Below are positions 41,428 through 50,995 of a stretch of 64,000 nucleotides of DNA, in pieces; the first letter of the stretch is position 1; the number at the start of each line of letters is the position of its first letter. The DNA is from CAZNHL01 sp964572965. GTDB taxonomy: Bacteria; Bacteroidota; Bacteroidia; Cytophagales; UBA9547. Made by a program: the position numbers and the translations under genes. Where the stretch lies: the NCBI GenBank assembly GCA_964572965.1, contig CAZNHL010000005.1:40060-104059 (forward strand). Reading direction: 5' to 3'. The notes under the pieces were generated by a model, which was not told the origin of the DNA, searched no databases, and saw only the letters and a list, made by a program, of their open reading frames with translations.

Positions 41428-43029
41428 TTATTGACTTGCTTCAGAAGAGAGTTTTTGGTATACGCCATTAGTCCAGCCGAAGCCATCCTGGTTGGGATAT
41501 TCACCACCGCCACCTTCTTTTCCCGGGTTTTCTACATTATACTTTTCAGACATAATATAGCTGTTATCATAAGCCTGTTTATTTAAATTAAGCCAGCGTT
41601 CTTTAATGTCATTTGCCAATTGCCTGTGCTCATATTTTCTTAATGCTTCAATACATATCCAATGTAATGGCGCCCAGCCATTAGGTGAATCCCATTGCTG
41701 ATTTGTTTTGTTTACCGTGCAGACTAATCCTCCTGTTTTCAGAAATGATTGTTTTAATTTAACAGCAACGGACTTTGCTTGTTCCTGATTAGCTATTCCA
41801 ATAAATAATGGGAATACACCTGCCAGTGAGTAGACTTCTGTCTGTTGGTTTTTAACAAAATCATAATCCATAAAAAAGCCTTTTGATGCATTCCAGCAAT
41901 ATTTTAGAATGGCTTGTTTGCGGAGTGAAGCTTGGTTTTCATATTGTCGGGCCAGATTTTGATTGTTTGTTTGAATATAGCATTTGGCCAGGGTTGTTTC
42001 TAAATGGTAGAGCAGGCAGTTGAGATCTACAGGAATAATATCTGTCGTATGAATTGTAGAAAGGTGGTACTGGTTTACTGAATCAGGGCTTAGCCATCGG
42101 CTGGAGAAATCCCAACCTGATTCTGCAGCGGCACGAATGTGTCTGTAAACATCTTCTTTGTTTGTGCCGGTTGCTTCTTTTGCCGTTTTCAGGTCTTCAA
42201 GATAACTTTCAGCCCGGGGAGTTGCGCTATCATCAAAATAGCGGTTAAGTACGTAACCGTCAGAAAGTTTAATTACTCTTCGAAATACATTTTTATTTTC
42301 GTTCAATTGATCTGCTCCGTCCATCCAGAATTTGTATTCTTTTTCAATTGCCGGAAGGTATTTAGGATAAACAGAATTCCCCTCAGAGCTTGCCAGCAAG
42401 TCAACCATCATGGCAAAGAAGGGAGGTTGTGATCTTGTTAAATAATAAGTTCTGTTGCCATTGGGGATAAAGCCATATTGCGTAATCAGGTGGTTGAAAT
42501 TTTCAACCATGTGTTCAATGGTTTCTAGCTGGTTATCAGTTTTTAATCCCAGCATTGTGAAATAGCTGTCCCAGTAATAAATTTCTCTGAATCTGCCTCC
42601 GGGAACAACATATGGGTAAGGAAGAGGAATTAATGTTCCAGAGGCGGGTTTGTCGGCAGGACGTTTTAAAACTGTCCATAGTTTTGCGATATGTTCATTG
42701 ATAGATGCCGAATCTGTAACATAGTCAGATTCATTCACAGGCATGAGGAAATTGTTTTTGAGAAAAAGCATCAGTGAAGAATCTGATTTGTCTTTCAGAG
42801 CCAGATAATCATTGACAATTGATGAAACATCTCTTTTGGGAATACAGTCAACAAATGTTTTGCTATCCGAGAAAAGATTTGTTCTTGATTGGACATCATA
42901 AAATAGCTGTCCGTAAAGAGATTCCGGCGTTGCTATATTGAATGCCTCTTTAGGATTTGCGTTTTTGACACAATTGCTAAGAAGAAGACTAATTGTGATG
43001 AAGGTAAAAATGTGAAGTCGTCTATACAT
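41428..43029 (-). CDS. treA: Trehalase (GH37) lipoprotein
   Basis: 533 residues. The signal peptide ends LLLSNC (lipobox). Both family signatures are present: PGGRFREIYYWDSYF and QWDSPNGWAPLHW. The catalytic acid region is ESGWDFSSRW and the catalytic base lies in GGGGEYPNQDGFGWTNG. It splits trehalose into two glucose units in the periplasm. The next gene is the GntR regulator 63 bp downstream on the same strand. Symbol given by analogy with the periplasmic enzyme. Confidence 0.95.
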   Translation of the reverse strand: MYRRLHIFTFITISLLLSNCVKNANPKEAFNIATPESLYGQLFYDVQSRTNLFSDSKTFVDCIPKRDVSSIVNDYLALKDKSDSSLMLFLKNNFLMPVNESDYVTDSASINEHIAKLWTVLKRPADKPASGTLIPLPYPYVVPGGRFREIYYWDSYFTMLGLKTDNQLETIEHMVENFNHLITQYGFIPNGNRTYYLTRSQPPFFAMMVDLLASSEGNSVYPKYLPAIEKEYKFWMDGADQLNENKNVFRRVIKLSDGYVLNRYFDDSATPRAESYLEDLKTAKEATGTNKEDVYRHIRAAAESGWDFSSRWLSPDSVNQYHLSTIHTTDIIPVDLNCLLYHLETTLAKCYIQTNNQNLARQYENQASLRKQAILKYCWNASKGFFMDYDFVKNQQTEVYSLAGVFPLFIGIANQEQAKSVAVKLKQSFLKTGGLVCTVNKTNQQWDSPNGWAPLHWICIEALRKYEHRQLANDIKERWLNLNKQAYDNSYIMSEKYNVENPGKEGGGGEYPNQDGFGWTNGVYQKLSSEASQ

Positions 43030-43087
43030 ACTTAAAAGTCAGGGCTCTTAAGTATAAGTTAACGAAATAATTTTAGGGGTGAAAGTA

Positions 43088-43133
43088 CTAAATGTATAAA
43101 GCCGGGCTAAATACACAGGCTTTATACATTTAG
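43088..43133 (-). terminator. 16-bp perfect hairpin after the thioredoxin-like gene
   Basis: CTAAATGTATAAAGCC (43088-43103) pairs with 43118-43133; the 14-nt loop contains another GGGCTAAATAC. No strong T-tract. It sits 12 bp past the stop codon. Confidence 0.6.
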
Positions 43134-43145
43134 ATGTTTATAATT

Positions 43146-43748
43146 TTACTTATTAAAAGCAGCAATAAATTCCTTGGCAGTTTGTTGACCCTGGTCATCG
43201 GCATACCAGCGATGTAGTTTTTCGGCAACTATTTTAAAGTCAGTGTTTGCGGCATTTAATTCATCTATCAGTTGCTGCGCAGCTGTAGGGCGTGGCCCCC
43301 AACTGCCTGTTACATCCAATGTTTCCAGATCAATAAATACTGTTTTAGGAATAGAACGGCTCTTACCGTTGGTCAGGAACTGATCAATTACCTCGTGGTG
43401 TTCATCTCTCAGAATTAATTTGTGTTGTATGAGATTATTGGTGGCAGCCAGTTCATTAATAACAGGTACTATCTGAGCAGCGTCACCACACCAACCTTCT
43501 GTAATGGTAAGCCAGACAGTCCGGCGCTTTATATTTTGAATGATTTTTGTAGTTTCTGTATCCGGATGGAAGGTCTTATCGAGACGCTTCATTCTGGCCA
43601 GATTGAGTCTGGCATAATCAACAATCCATTCTTCCTGTTTGGCACCGGTTGTTTTTCCCACGGCCATTAGTTCATCAAGTAATTGGCGATAAGCTTCGTA
43701 TGTGTAAGCATTATTCAGTAATTCATTTGTGATAACAAATACTTGCAT
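43146..43748 (-). CDS. Thioredoxin-like protein with single active-site Cys
   Basis: 200 residues, no signal peptide. An N-terminal helical part (1-85) precedes a thioredoxin-like fold with VWLTITEGWCGDAAQIVPVI, SIPKTVFIDLE and GSWGPRP. The position of CxxC reads CGDA, so the second Cys is missing; this is usual in this Bacteroidota family. It cannot act as a normal dithiol reductase and may be monothiol or non-redox. Cytosolic, single gene. Confidence 0.82.
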   Translation of the reverse strand: MQVFVITNELLNNAYTYEAYRQLLDELMAVGKTTGAKQEEWIVDYARLNLARMKRLDKTFHPDTETTKIIQNIKRRTVWLTITEGWCGDAAQIVPVINELAATNNLIQHKLILRDEHHEVIDQFLTNGKSRSIPKTVFIDLETLDVTGSWGPRPTAAQQLIDELNAANTDFKIVAEKLHRWYADDQGQQTAKEFIAAFNK

Positions 43749-43845
43749 TCTGAAAAATTTAAAGATAAAATCTGAATGGTGTTATAACGCATAACTTAGC
43801 TGATTAATTCAGTTCAATGGAAAACTATAACCTGAAGGTTGAAAA

Positions 43846-43884
43846 ATAAAAAAAGCCGTTCTGAAATTGCTTTCGGAACGGCTT
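43846..43884 (-). terminator. Terminator of the TerB-like gene
   Basis: AAGCCGTTC / GAACGGCTT (43853-43884); on the minus strand a long T-rich run follows. Confidence 0.88.
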
Positions 43885-43901
43885 CGTTCAGTTTTTTCTT
43901 T

Positions 43902-44297
43902 TTAGTTAATTTCTGCCAAACGTTTTTTGAGCTTATCAATCAAAGCATGTTCTTTTTTATTAGTACCATGGTAAGCAGCAGCCAATTCTTCAGTTACTCT
44001 GATGCATACTTGCTTTACAGCAGGTTTAAAAGCTTTATGGTGATCTTCTACAAAATCAATGAAGTCATTGAAAGCATCTTGCGGAGCTACCATTTGTTCC
44101 TCAAGCACATCAAACTCGAATTTTGTAATATAAGCTGCATCAGTCCCGAATTCGTCGGTAGAACCTTCAAGAGGAGCCAGCTCTTTCTGTACTATCTCCA
44201 TCAGAGCATTACGTTCTTCTTTAGTAATTACTCCGTCTACTTTTGCTACCGCATATAATAATTTTCCTAATTCACTGTAGAAGTCCTGATACTGCAT
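43902..44297 (-). CDS. TerB-like protein
   Basis: 131 residues from the ATG at 44297. All-helical; YSELGKLLYAVAKVDGVITKEERNALMEIV (in parts: LGKLLYAVAKVDG, ITKEERNAL) is the TerB signature with its Asp-rich metal-binding turn. TerB domains occur in tellurite-resistance and stress-signalling proteins and in many stand-alone cytosolic proteins of unknown role. No ter operon genes are near. It is bounded by two terminators. Confidence 0.78.
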   Translation of the reverse strand: MQYQDFYSELGKLLYAVAKVDGVITKEERNALMEIVQKELAPLEGSTDEFGTDAAYITKFEFDVLEEQMVAPQDAFNDFIDFVEDHHKAFKPAVKQVCIRVTEELAAAYHGTNKKEHALIDKLKKRLAEIN

Positions 44298-44350
44298 ATG
44301 TTGGTTTTTATATTTTAACTGCAAAGGTAGATAACCTTTGATAGAATACA

Positions 44351-44384
44351 AAAGGCCTTGCTCATATCAATGAACAAGGCCTTT
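44351..44384 (-). terminator. Terminator of the TPR gene
   Basis: AAAGGCCTTG-C-TCAT / ATGA-A-CAAGGCCTTT, loop ATCA, 22 bp past the stop on the minus strand. Confidence 0.8.
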
Positions 44385-44405
44385 ATGGTATTTCTCTTTA
44401 GCAGT

Positions 44406-45527
44406 TTATTTACATTTATAGGTTTTTAAAACACCAGGATCACCAGTGTAACCTAAGTTAACGCTTCTGAAGAAGTCGTCACAAGCAGAAGAACGGTTTT
44501 TTAGCATATTCCATGCGCGTCCTCTCTGATAGTAAATCACGCCGTTTTTAGGGTTAAGTTTTGCAGCCTGGCTAAAGTCTTCGATAGAGCCTTTTGCATC
44601 TTTCATTTCCTCCAGGCGCAATAGGCCGCGGTTGTACCAGCTTTGGTAGTTTTCAGGACTTTTCTTTACAACGATAGAGTAATCATCAAAAGCACCAAGA
44701 AAATCTGCAAGATGTGTTTTGGCAATACCACGGTTAGAATAAGCTTTTACGTTATTACCATCTACAGCAATGGCCAGGTTAAAGTCTTCGATAGCATCTT
44801 TGTATTTAGCCTGTTCAATTTTATTGTTACCTCTGTTATTGTAGATCTCATATTTTTCAGCCTGCTCATCGCTGTCTAAAAGAGAAACAGCTTTATCAAA
44901 ATCAACGGACGCATTTAGAAAGTCATTGCTGCTATAATATGCTTTACCTCTTAAATTATAAAGATCGGCATCATTATTGATGCGGGCGATCGCTTTTGTA
45001 TAATTATCAATCGCATTTTTATAGTCTTTCATTTTAGCGTAAGTCTCAGCCTTACCTATAATAGCATTGATATTTTTAGGATCCAATCTTAAAACAAGGT
45101 CATAATCTGCCAAAGAAGAAGCAAGGTCTTTTGGTGTATTCAGGAAGAACTTGATTTTAGCTCTGAAGAAATACAAATTAGTGTCAGACGGCATCTTAGT
45201 AATAACAAGGTCCAGATCCTTTAAAGCATCTTTATATGAACCTGTGCATGCTTTTGCATAGCCATGGTTTACCAGGGCGAATTCATAAACTTTGTTTAAA
45301 AGTAATGCTGAATCCAGATAAACCAAGGCATTTTTATAGTCTTTTTGTTCGATTAGTTTAGCCCCTTTGTTATTATACTTTTCTGCCGGAGTACTATTGT
45401 CGTCAGTATAGTAATGTGTGTTTTTATATCTTGCTTCGCTGTAATAATCAAAATCTCTGTCTACCACCTGTGCTTGTATATAAGTATAGGTGAAGAGAAA
45501 AATAAATAATGTCTGCAAAAACTTCAT
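44406..45527 (-). CDS. Secreted TPR-repeat protein
   Basis: 373 residues. Signal peptide (LQTLFIFLFTYTYIQA), then about nine tetratricopeptide repeats from residue 50 to 360 (AEKYNNKGAKLIEQKDYKNALVYLDSAL-type units; NNRGNNKIEQAKYKDAIEDF is one). Such scaffolds mediate protein contacts in the periplasm. The last 25 residues contain two Cys (SSACDDFF and LKTYKCK). No specific partner is evident. Single gene between terminators. Confidence 0.88.
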   Translation of the reverse strand: MKFLQTLFIFLFTYTYIQAQVVDRDFDYYSEARYKNTHYYTDDNSTPAEKYNNKGAKLIEQKDYKNALVYLDSALLLNKVYEFALVNHGYAKACTGSYKDALKDLDLVITKMPSDTNLYFFRAKIKFFLNTPKDLASSLADYDLVLRLDPKNINAIIGKAETYAKMKDYKNAIDNYTKAIARINNDADLYNLRGKAYYSSNDFLNASVDFDKAVSLLDSDEQAEKYEIYNNRGNNKIEQAKYKDAIEDFNLAIAVDGNNVKAYSNRGIAKTHLADFLGAFDDYSIVVKKSPENYQSWYNRGLLRLEEMKDAKGSIEDFSQAAKLNPKNGVIYYQRGRAWNMLKNRSSACDDFFRSVNLGYTGDPGVLKTYKCK

Positions 45528-45618
45528 AGGGTTTTAAAATTAGGTACTGAAATATTTCAATTTTTAAATGTAGTAATAATCTGTTTTTATTACTGCCGAT
45601 ACACCTGTTAAGTATAGG

Positions 45619-46215
45619 TTAAGCTTTATCAGCGTTAGTTGTATTCGGGCTATCAAAACCAGAAACGCCGCCAGAGACAATAAATTTCATAATTTCTGCT
45701 CCTGAGGCATTAATAGCTGTTATATTTTCTTTCGGCACAATAAAAAGGTCGCCTGAGAAATTATAGGAGTGGGGACAATAAACAGAAATCATCTCATTAA
45801 TCTGAATTTTAGACAAATCATTCTGAGTAATGAAACCTAGCTTGTAAACTTGCGCATCTTTATTCAATTGTACAAGTACAGGGTTTTTGAATTTTCTGTT
45901 ATTACCAAGAAAAGCATTGGCAAAGTCCTTTAGAGAAGAATAAATGATATTTACTAAAGGAAGCTGCTTTAAAAGATTTTCAAGAAAATCGAAGATAGGG
46001 CGGGCGAGGATCGTATTTCCCAGAAACCCAATGGTGAAAATACCGCCAACAACCACAGTAATCCCAAGGCCCGGTTTGTCGGTAATGCCAGGTACAAGAT
46101 GGTCAACCCATAACAAAAACTGGATAATACTATACACTGTAATTCCAATCGGAGCAATGAACAGAAGGCCTTGTAAAAAGTATTTTAGGATTATTTTTGA
46201 GATTCTCGCGAACAT
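45619..46215 (-). CDS. DUF502 membrane protein
   Basis: 198 residues. Two membrane helices near 12-34 and 50-72 (LFIAPIGITVYSII, GLGITVVVGGIFTIGFL), then the family block PLVNIIYSSLKDFANAF and a soluble end with VLVQLNKDAQVYKLGFIT and CPHSYNFSGDLFIVP. The family is widespread and of unknown function. Divergent from nuoA. Confidence 0.85.
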   Translation of the reverse strand: MFARISKIILKYFLQGLLFIAPIGITVYSIIQFLLWVDHLVPGITDKPGLGITVVVGGIFTIGFLGNTILARPIFDFLENLLKQLPLVNIIYSSLKDFANAFLGNNRKFKNPVLVQLNKDAQVYKLGFITQNDLSKIQINEMISVYCPHSYNFSGDLFIVPKENITAINASGAEIMKFIVSGGVSGFDSPNTTNADKA

Positions 46216-46270
46216 AATAGCAAATTTAACATTTTCGGTTTCAGATGCATAAGTTTAAACAGGAAAAAAC

Positions 46271-46301
46271 TTTTGCAATCATCTAATTTACCTTACTTTT
46301 G
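46271..46301 (+). promoter_or_regulatory. nuo operon promoter
   Basis: TTTTG (46271-46275), 18-bp spacer, TACTTTTG (46294-46301). Predicted start near 46308, leader of about 24 nt to nuoA. Confidence 0.6.
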
Positions 46302-46331
46302 TTGTCGCATACATAGTAATAATTGTACTTT

Positions 46332-46700
46332 ATGGGTAACTATCTTCCTGCGGATTATCTTCCGATCGTTTTTCAATTAATTTTCGCATTAGGTTTCGTT
46401 GTTCTTACAATGGCCGGAACTCATTTGTTAGGTCCGAAAAGAAAGTCAGCTGTTAAAGATGCTACATGGGAATGTGGTATTGAGCAACAAGGTAATGCGC
46501 GTACACCGTTTTCAGTAAAATACTTCCTTACTGCTATTCTGTTTGTCTTGTTCGACGTGGAAGTAATCTTTATGTATCCTTGGGCTGTGAACTTCAGAGA
46601 GTTGGGCACACCGGGCTTCATAGAGATGTTGCTGTTTATGGTATTCCTTCTTTTCGGCTTCTTCTACGTAATCAAGAGAAAGGCTCTTGACTGGGAATAA
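46332..46700 (+). CDS. nuoA: NADH-quinone oxidoreductase subunit A
   Basis: 122 residues from the ATG at 46332, with three membrane helices. Family blocks KDATWECGIEQQGNARTPFSVKYFLTAILFVLFDVE (in parts: WECGIEQ, FSVKYFLTA, FVLFDVEVIF) carry the acidic residues near the quinone-channel loop. Part of the membrane arm of complex I. First gene of the cluster. Confidence 0.97.
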   Translation: MGNYLPADYLPIVFQLIFALGFVVLTMAGTHLLGPKRKSAVKDATWECGIEQQGNARTPFSVKYFLTAILFVLFDVEVIFMYPWAVNFRELGTPGFIEMLLFMVFLLFGFFYVIKRKALDWE

Positions 46701-46723
46701 ACCCTTTTTTAGATTCATTTTAA

Positions 46724-46779
46724 ATAACAATATAGAACCATAACTGGCTTTATTATTGTTATAGATAAGGGTATATTTG
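46724..46779 (+). promoter_or_regulatory. nuoA-nuoB gap: hairpin and possible internal promoter
   Basis: ATAACAATA / TATTGTTAT (46724-46762) forms a hairpin, followed by TATATTTG (46772-46779), a full -7 match without a good -33 partner. nuoB may have its own start or be attenuated. Confidence 0.3.
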
Positions 46780-46805
46780 TCCTTGATTTAATAACATTCT
46801 GTGAT

Positions 46806-47342
46806 ATGGTAAAGACGGTTGATGCACCTGCAGGATTTGAAGGTCCGGGCTTTTTCGCTACGTCAATAGATCAGGTTTTAGGCATAGCACGTGCTAACTC
46901 ATTGTGGCCTTTGCCTTTTGCTACATCTTGTTGCGGGATCGAGTTTATGTCTACAATGGCATCGAACTATGATCTTGGGAGATTTGGAGCAGAAAGATTG
47001 AGCTTTTCTCCGCGTCAGGCTGACGTCTTGATGGTAATGGGAACCATTGCTAAAAAAATGGGCCCGGTTGTACGTCAGGTATATGAGCAAATGGCTGAAC
47101 CTAAATGGGTGATGGCTGTTGGTGCTTGTGCTTCTTCAGGTGGTATTTTTGATACTTACTCAGTTTTGCAAGGTATTGATGAAGTTGTTCCTGTTGACGT
47201 TTACGTTCCGGGTTGTCCTCCTCGTCCTGAGCAGATTCTTGATGGCTTTATGCGTATTCAGGAATTGGCTAAGAATGAGTCATTGAGAAGAAGAAATTCT
47301 GAAGAGTATAAGCAACTGTTGGCCAAATACGATATTAAATAA
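46806..47342 (+). CDS. nuoB: NADH-quinone oxidoreductase subunit B
   Basis: 178 residues. Ligates the N2 [4Fe-4S] cluster next to the quinone site: adjacent Cys pair in ATSCCGIEFM, Cys in VGACASSGG and Cys in VPGCPPRPEQ. Overlaps nuoC by one base (TAATG). The 105-bp gap to nuoA is the longest in the cluster. Confidence 0.97.
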   Translation: MVKTVDAPAGFEGPGFFATSIDQVLGIARANSLWPLPFATSCCGIEFMSTMASNYDLGRFGAERLSFSPRQADVLMVMGTIAKKMGPVVRQVYEQMAEPKWVMAVGACASSGGIFDTYSVLQGIDEVVPVDVYVPGCPPRPEQILDGFMRIQELAKNESLRRRNSEEYKQLLAKYDIK

Positions 47343-47845
47343 TGGCAGAAGTAAATAATGCTTTCGTAGCAGAACAACTAAAAACTAAATTCGGCGCAGG
47401 TATTCTTTCTGTTGAAGAGCCTTACGGTTTCTTGACAATCACTGCTGAAAGCCAATTAAACATAGACATCCTGAAATACCTTTGGAGCAACTCCGAAATG
47501 GAATTCCAGTTCATGGTTGATCTTTGTGGTTTACATTATCCCGAACAAGAACTTCCTCTTGGAGTAACTTATCAGTTACATAGTTTAAAACACAATCTGA
47601 GAATCAGACTTAAGTTCTGGGTTTCTCTTGCAAATCCTGTCATCAAATCCTCTACATCTGTTTATGCTACTGCTAACTGGCAGGAGAGAGAGACGTATGA
47701 TTTCTTCGGAATTATATTCGAAGGCCACCCTGATTTGAGAAGAATCCTGAATGTGGATGAAATGGAAGTTTTCCCAATGAGAAAAGAATACCCATTGGAA
47801 GATCCGAACAGGATTGATAAAAAAGATTTATTCTTCGGTCGTTAA
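47342..47845 (+). CDS. nuoC: NADH-quinone oxidoreductase subunit C
   Basis: 167 residues, a separate protein rather than fused to NuoD. Family blocks MVDLCGLHYPE, ATANWQERETYDFFGIIFEGHPDLRRIL (in parts: WQERETYDFFGI, GHPDLRRIL) and FPMRKEYPLED. Peripheral arm of complex I. Confidence 0.96.
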   Translation: MAEVNNAFVAEQLKTKFGAGILSVEEPYGFLTITAESQLNIDILKYLWSNSEMEFQFMVDLCGLHYPEQELPLGVTYQLHSLKHNLRIRLKFWVSLANPVIKSSTSVYATANWQERETYDFFGIIFEGHPDLRRILNVDEMEVFPMRKEYPLEDPNRIDKKDLFFGR

Positions 47846-47862
47846 TTGCCAAACAGGATATC

Positions 47863-49074
47863 ATGAGCCAAGGCCATATTCAATTAATCAACGAATTAGA
47901 AAAAGAGACCACGACCATTAACTTAGGTCCGACTCACCCTGCAACACACGGTATTTTCCAGAATATCCTTGAGGTTGACGGTGAAAGGATCATGAGCGCT
48001 GAACCTACGGTCGGGTATATTCACAGAGCATTTGAGAAAATCGCTGAACACAAGCCTTTTTATCAGCTCACTACTCTTACAGACAGGATGAACTATTGTT
48101 CTGCTCCAATCAATAACATTGGCTGGCACATTACAGTAGAAAAACTGATGGGAGTGCAAACACCTAAGCGTGTTGATTACATGCGTGTTATTGTGATGGA
48201 ATTGGCTCGTATGGCCGATCACATTATTTGTAATTCAATTATCGGAGCAGATTGTGGTGCATTGACAGGTTTTACATACATCTACCAGATGCGTGAGAAA
48301 ATCTATGATATGTATGAGGAGATTTGCGGGGCCCGACTTACTACCAATTTGGGTAGAATAGGGGGCTTCGAGCGTAACTTCTCTCCGGAATTCTATAAAA
48401 AACTAGATGCTTTCCTGATCGAGTGGCCAAAAGTGTTCAATGAATTTGATTCATTGCTTTCTCGTAACCGCATTTTCATGGACAGAACTATTGGTGCTGG
48501 TGGTATTACTGCTGAAAGAGCATTGAACTATGGTTTCACAGGGCCAAACCTGAGAGCTGCCGGAGTTGACCATGATGTAAGGGTACTTACGCCTTATTCT
48601 TCTTATGAAGATTTTCAGTTCGATATTCCAATCGGATTGAATGGTGATGCTTATGATCGCTATATGGTTCGTCAGGAAGAAATGAGACAATCATACAGCA
48701 TTATTCAGCAGGCTTACGAGAAATTGAAGAAAGAACCTTCTGATGTTTTCACTGCTGATATTCCAAGCTACCGTGTACCGCCAAAGCAGGAGGTTTACAA
48801 GAGCATGGAGGCATTGATTTATCACTTCAAGATTATCATGGGTGAGTTAGATGTGCCGGCAGGTGAAGTTTATCAGGCAATAGAAGGAGGTAACGGCGAA
48901 GTTGGTTTTTATCTGATCAGTGACGGTGGCCGTACGCCATACCGTTTGCACTTCAGAAGACCTTGCTTTATCTACTATCAGGCTTATCCTGAAATTATTA
49001 AAGGAGGTCTGTTGTCAGATGCCATTATTGCATTGAGTAGTATGAACGTGATTGCAGGAGAATTAGACGCATAA
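47863..49074 (+). CDS. nuoD: NADH-quinone oxidoreductase subunit D
   Basis: 403 residues. Quinone-site subunit with LGPTHPATHGIF (conserved His/Thr loop), GYIHRAFEKIAEHKPF, the Tyr-containing quinone pocket region DRMNYCSAP, and the C-terminal SMNVIAGELDA. It starts 17 bp after nuoC. Confidence 0.97.
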   Translation: MSQGHIQLINELEKETTTINLGPTHPATHGIFQNILEVDGERIMSAEPTVGYIHRAFEKIAEHKPFYQLTTLTDRMNYCSAPINNIGWHITVEKLMGVQTPKRVDYMRVIVMELARMADHIICNSIIGADCGALTGFTYIYQMREKIYDMYEEICGARLTTNLGRIGGFERNFSPEFYKKLDAFLIEWPKVFNEFDSLLSRNRIFMDRTIGAGGITAERALNYGFTGPNLRAAGVDHDVRVLTPYSSYEDFQFDIPIGLNGDAYDRYMVRQEEMRQSYSIIQQAYEKLKKEPSDVFTADIPSYRVPPKQEVYKSMEALIYHFKIIMGELDVPAGEVYQAIEGGNGEVGFYLISDGGRTPYRLHFRRPCFIYYQAYPEIIKGGLLSDAIIALSSMNVIAGELDA

Positions 49075-49077
49075 TTT

Positions 49078-49605
49078 ATGTCTGAAATCAATAATAAAAT
49101 AGAATTTTCAGCGGAAGCTAAAGAGCTGGTACAGAAGTACATTGCAAAGTTTCCGGAAGACAAGAAGAAGTCTGCCCTTATTCAGATTCTTCACCTTGCC
49201 CAAGCTGAGTTTAACGGTTGGTTAAGCCCTGAAGTAATGGACTATGTAGCTTCTTTACTTGGCATTGAACCTGTTGAAGTTTACGAGGTAGCAACTTTCT
49301 ACAGCCAGTACTATATGAAACCTAATGGTAAATATGTATTGGAGGTTTGTCGTACGGCTTCTTGTGGATTAAGAGGTGCTGAAGAGATCATTGAGTATTT
49401 GGAAAATAAACTAGGCGTGAAGGATGGCGAAACTACTCCTGATGGCATGTTTACTATCAAATCTGTTGAGTGCTTAGCTTCTTGCGGTACTGCACCAATG
49501 ATGCAGGTTGGTATGAATTATCATGAAAACCTTACTGAAGGGAAGTTAGACGAATTGTTGGATCAATTCAGACAAGAAAATAAAGTATCAAGAGCTTTCT
49601 GCTAA
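49078..49605 (+). CDS. nuoE: NADH-quinone oxidoreductase subunit E
   Basis: 175 residues. Thioredoxin-like [2Fe-2S] subunit (cluster N1a): Cys in VCRTASCGLRG and in ECLASCGTAP give the C-x4-C ... C-x3-C pattern. Overlaps nuoF by one base. Confidence 0.96.
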   Translation: MSEINNKIEFSAEAKELVQKYIAKFPEDKKKSALIQILHLAQAEFNGWLSPEVMDYVASLLGIEPVEVYEVATFYSQYYMKPNGKYVLEVCRTASCGLRGAEEIIEYLENKLGVKDGETTPDGMFTIKSVECLASCGTAPMMQVGMNYHENLTEGKLDELLDQFRQENKVSRAFC

Positions 49606-50945
49606 TGGCTGGTAAAAAGATATTATTAGAGCATATTGATGTTCCAAACATCCAATCTTACGAAGTTTATCGTCAGAAAGGTGGTTATGCTTCAGTAGAA
49701 AAAGCGCTGAAGACCATGACTCCGGATGAAGTTGTGGAAGAGGTAAAGACATCTGGTCTTCGTGGTCGCGGTGGTGCCGGTTTCCCTACAGGTATGAAGT
49801 GGAGCTTTATCGACAAGAAATCAGGAAAGCCCCGCTACCTGGTTTGCAATGCCGATGAATCTGAGCCGGGAACATTCAAAGACCGTTATTTGCTTGCACA
49901 TATCCCACACATGTTAGTGGAAGGGATGATCACTTCTGCATTCGCATTGGGCGCTAACCGCGCTTACATCTATGTGCGTGGTGAAATGATGTATGTAGTA
50001 CGCATCTTACAAAAGGCAATTGACGAAGCGAAAGCTGCCGGTTTTCTTGGTAAAAATATATTAGGAAGTGGTTTCGACCTTGAATTGAATGTTACCTGCG
50101 GTGCAGGGGCATACATCTGTGGTGAAGAAACTGCTTTGATCGAATCATTGGAAGGTAAACGTGGTAATCCACGTATCAAACCTCCTTTCCCTGCTATTTC
50201 TGGTTTGTACAATAATCCTACTGTAGTTAACAACGTGGAGTCTCTTGCAGTTATTCCATGGATTGTAAACAACGGGGGGGCTGAGTATGCTAAGATTGGT
50301 ATTGGAAGAAGTACAGGTACTAAATTGATTTCAGCTTCTGGCCATATTAATAAGCCGGGTGTTTATGAAATTGAAATGGGTATCACCGTACATGATTTCA
50401 TTTACTCTGAAGAATATTGTGGTGGTATCTGGAAAGGAAGAAAATTGAAAGCATTGATTGCCGGTGGTTCTTCTGTGCCGATTCTTCCTGCAAACCTGAT
50501 CACTAAAACTGCAGCCGGAGAAGACAGATTGATGTCTTACGAATCATTGGCTGACGGTGGCTTTGCAACTGGTACAATGTTAGGTTCTGGTGGATTCATC
50601 GTAATGGATGAAACTACCTGTATCGTAAAAAATACATTTAACCTTGCCCGTTTCTATGCGCACGAATCATGCGGACAGTGCAGCCCTTGCCGTGAAGGTA
50701 CTGGTTGGATGGAGCGTGTATTACACCGCTTAGAACATGGCCATGGTCATAGCAGTGACATTGATCTTTTGGTAGAAGTTGCTAAAAAGATTGAAGGTAA
50801 TACAATTTGCCCGTTAGGTGATGCAGCAGCATGGCCTGTAGCCGCAGCAATCCGTCACTTCCGTGATGAATTTGAGTGGCATGTGGCATCTCCTGAAGAA
50901 GCAACTCGTAAAAATGCTTCTTTCCCAGGTGCAGTATTAGCTTAA
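49605..50945 (+). CDS. nuoF: NADH-quinone oxidoreductase subunit F
   Basis: 446 residues. NADH- and FMN-binding subunit: GLRGRGGAGFPTGMKW (NADH loop), CNADESEPGTFKDR (FMN), GAGAYICGEETALIESLEG (in parts), and the N3 [4Fe-4S] ligands in ESCGQCSPCREGT and NTICPLGDAA. Entry point of electrons into complex I. Confidence 0.97.
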   Translation: MAGKKILLEHIDVPNIQSYEVYRQKGGYASVEKALKTMTPDEVVEEVKTSGLRGRGGAGFPTGMKWSFIDKKSGKPRYLVCNADESEPGTFKDRYLLAHIPHMLVEGMITSAFALGANRAYIYVRGEMMYVVRILQKAIDEAKAAGFLGKNILGSGFDLELNVTCGAGAYICGEETALIESLEGKRGNPRIKPPFPAISGLYNNPTVVNNVESLAVIPWIVNNGGAEYAKIGIGRSTGTKLISASGHINKPGVYEIEMGITVHDFIYSEEYCGGIWKGRKLKALIAGGSSVPILPANLITKTAAGEDRLMSYESLADGGFATGTMLGSGGFIVMDETTCIVKNTFNLARFYAHESCGQCSPCREGTGWMERVLHRLEHGHGHSSDIDLLVEVAKKIEGNTICPLGDAAAWPVAAAIRHFRDEFEWHVASPEEATRKNASFPGAVLA

Positions 50946-50995
50946 TTAGAATTTCCTGAAGGTTCGCCTTCATTAACAAATATATTCTTGTTTCA

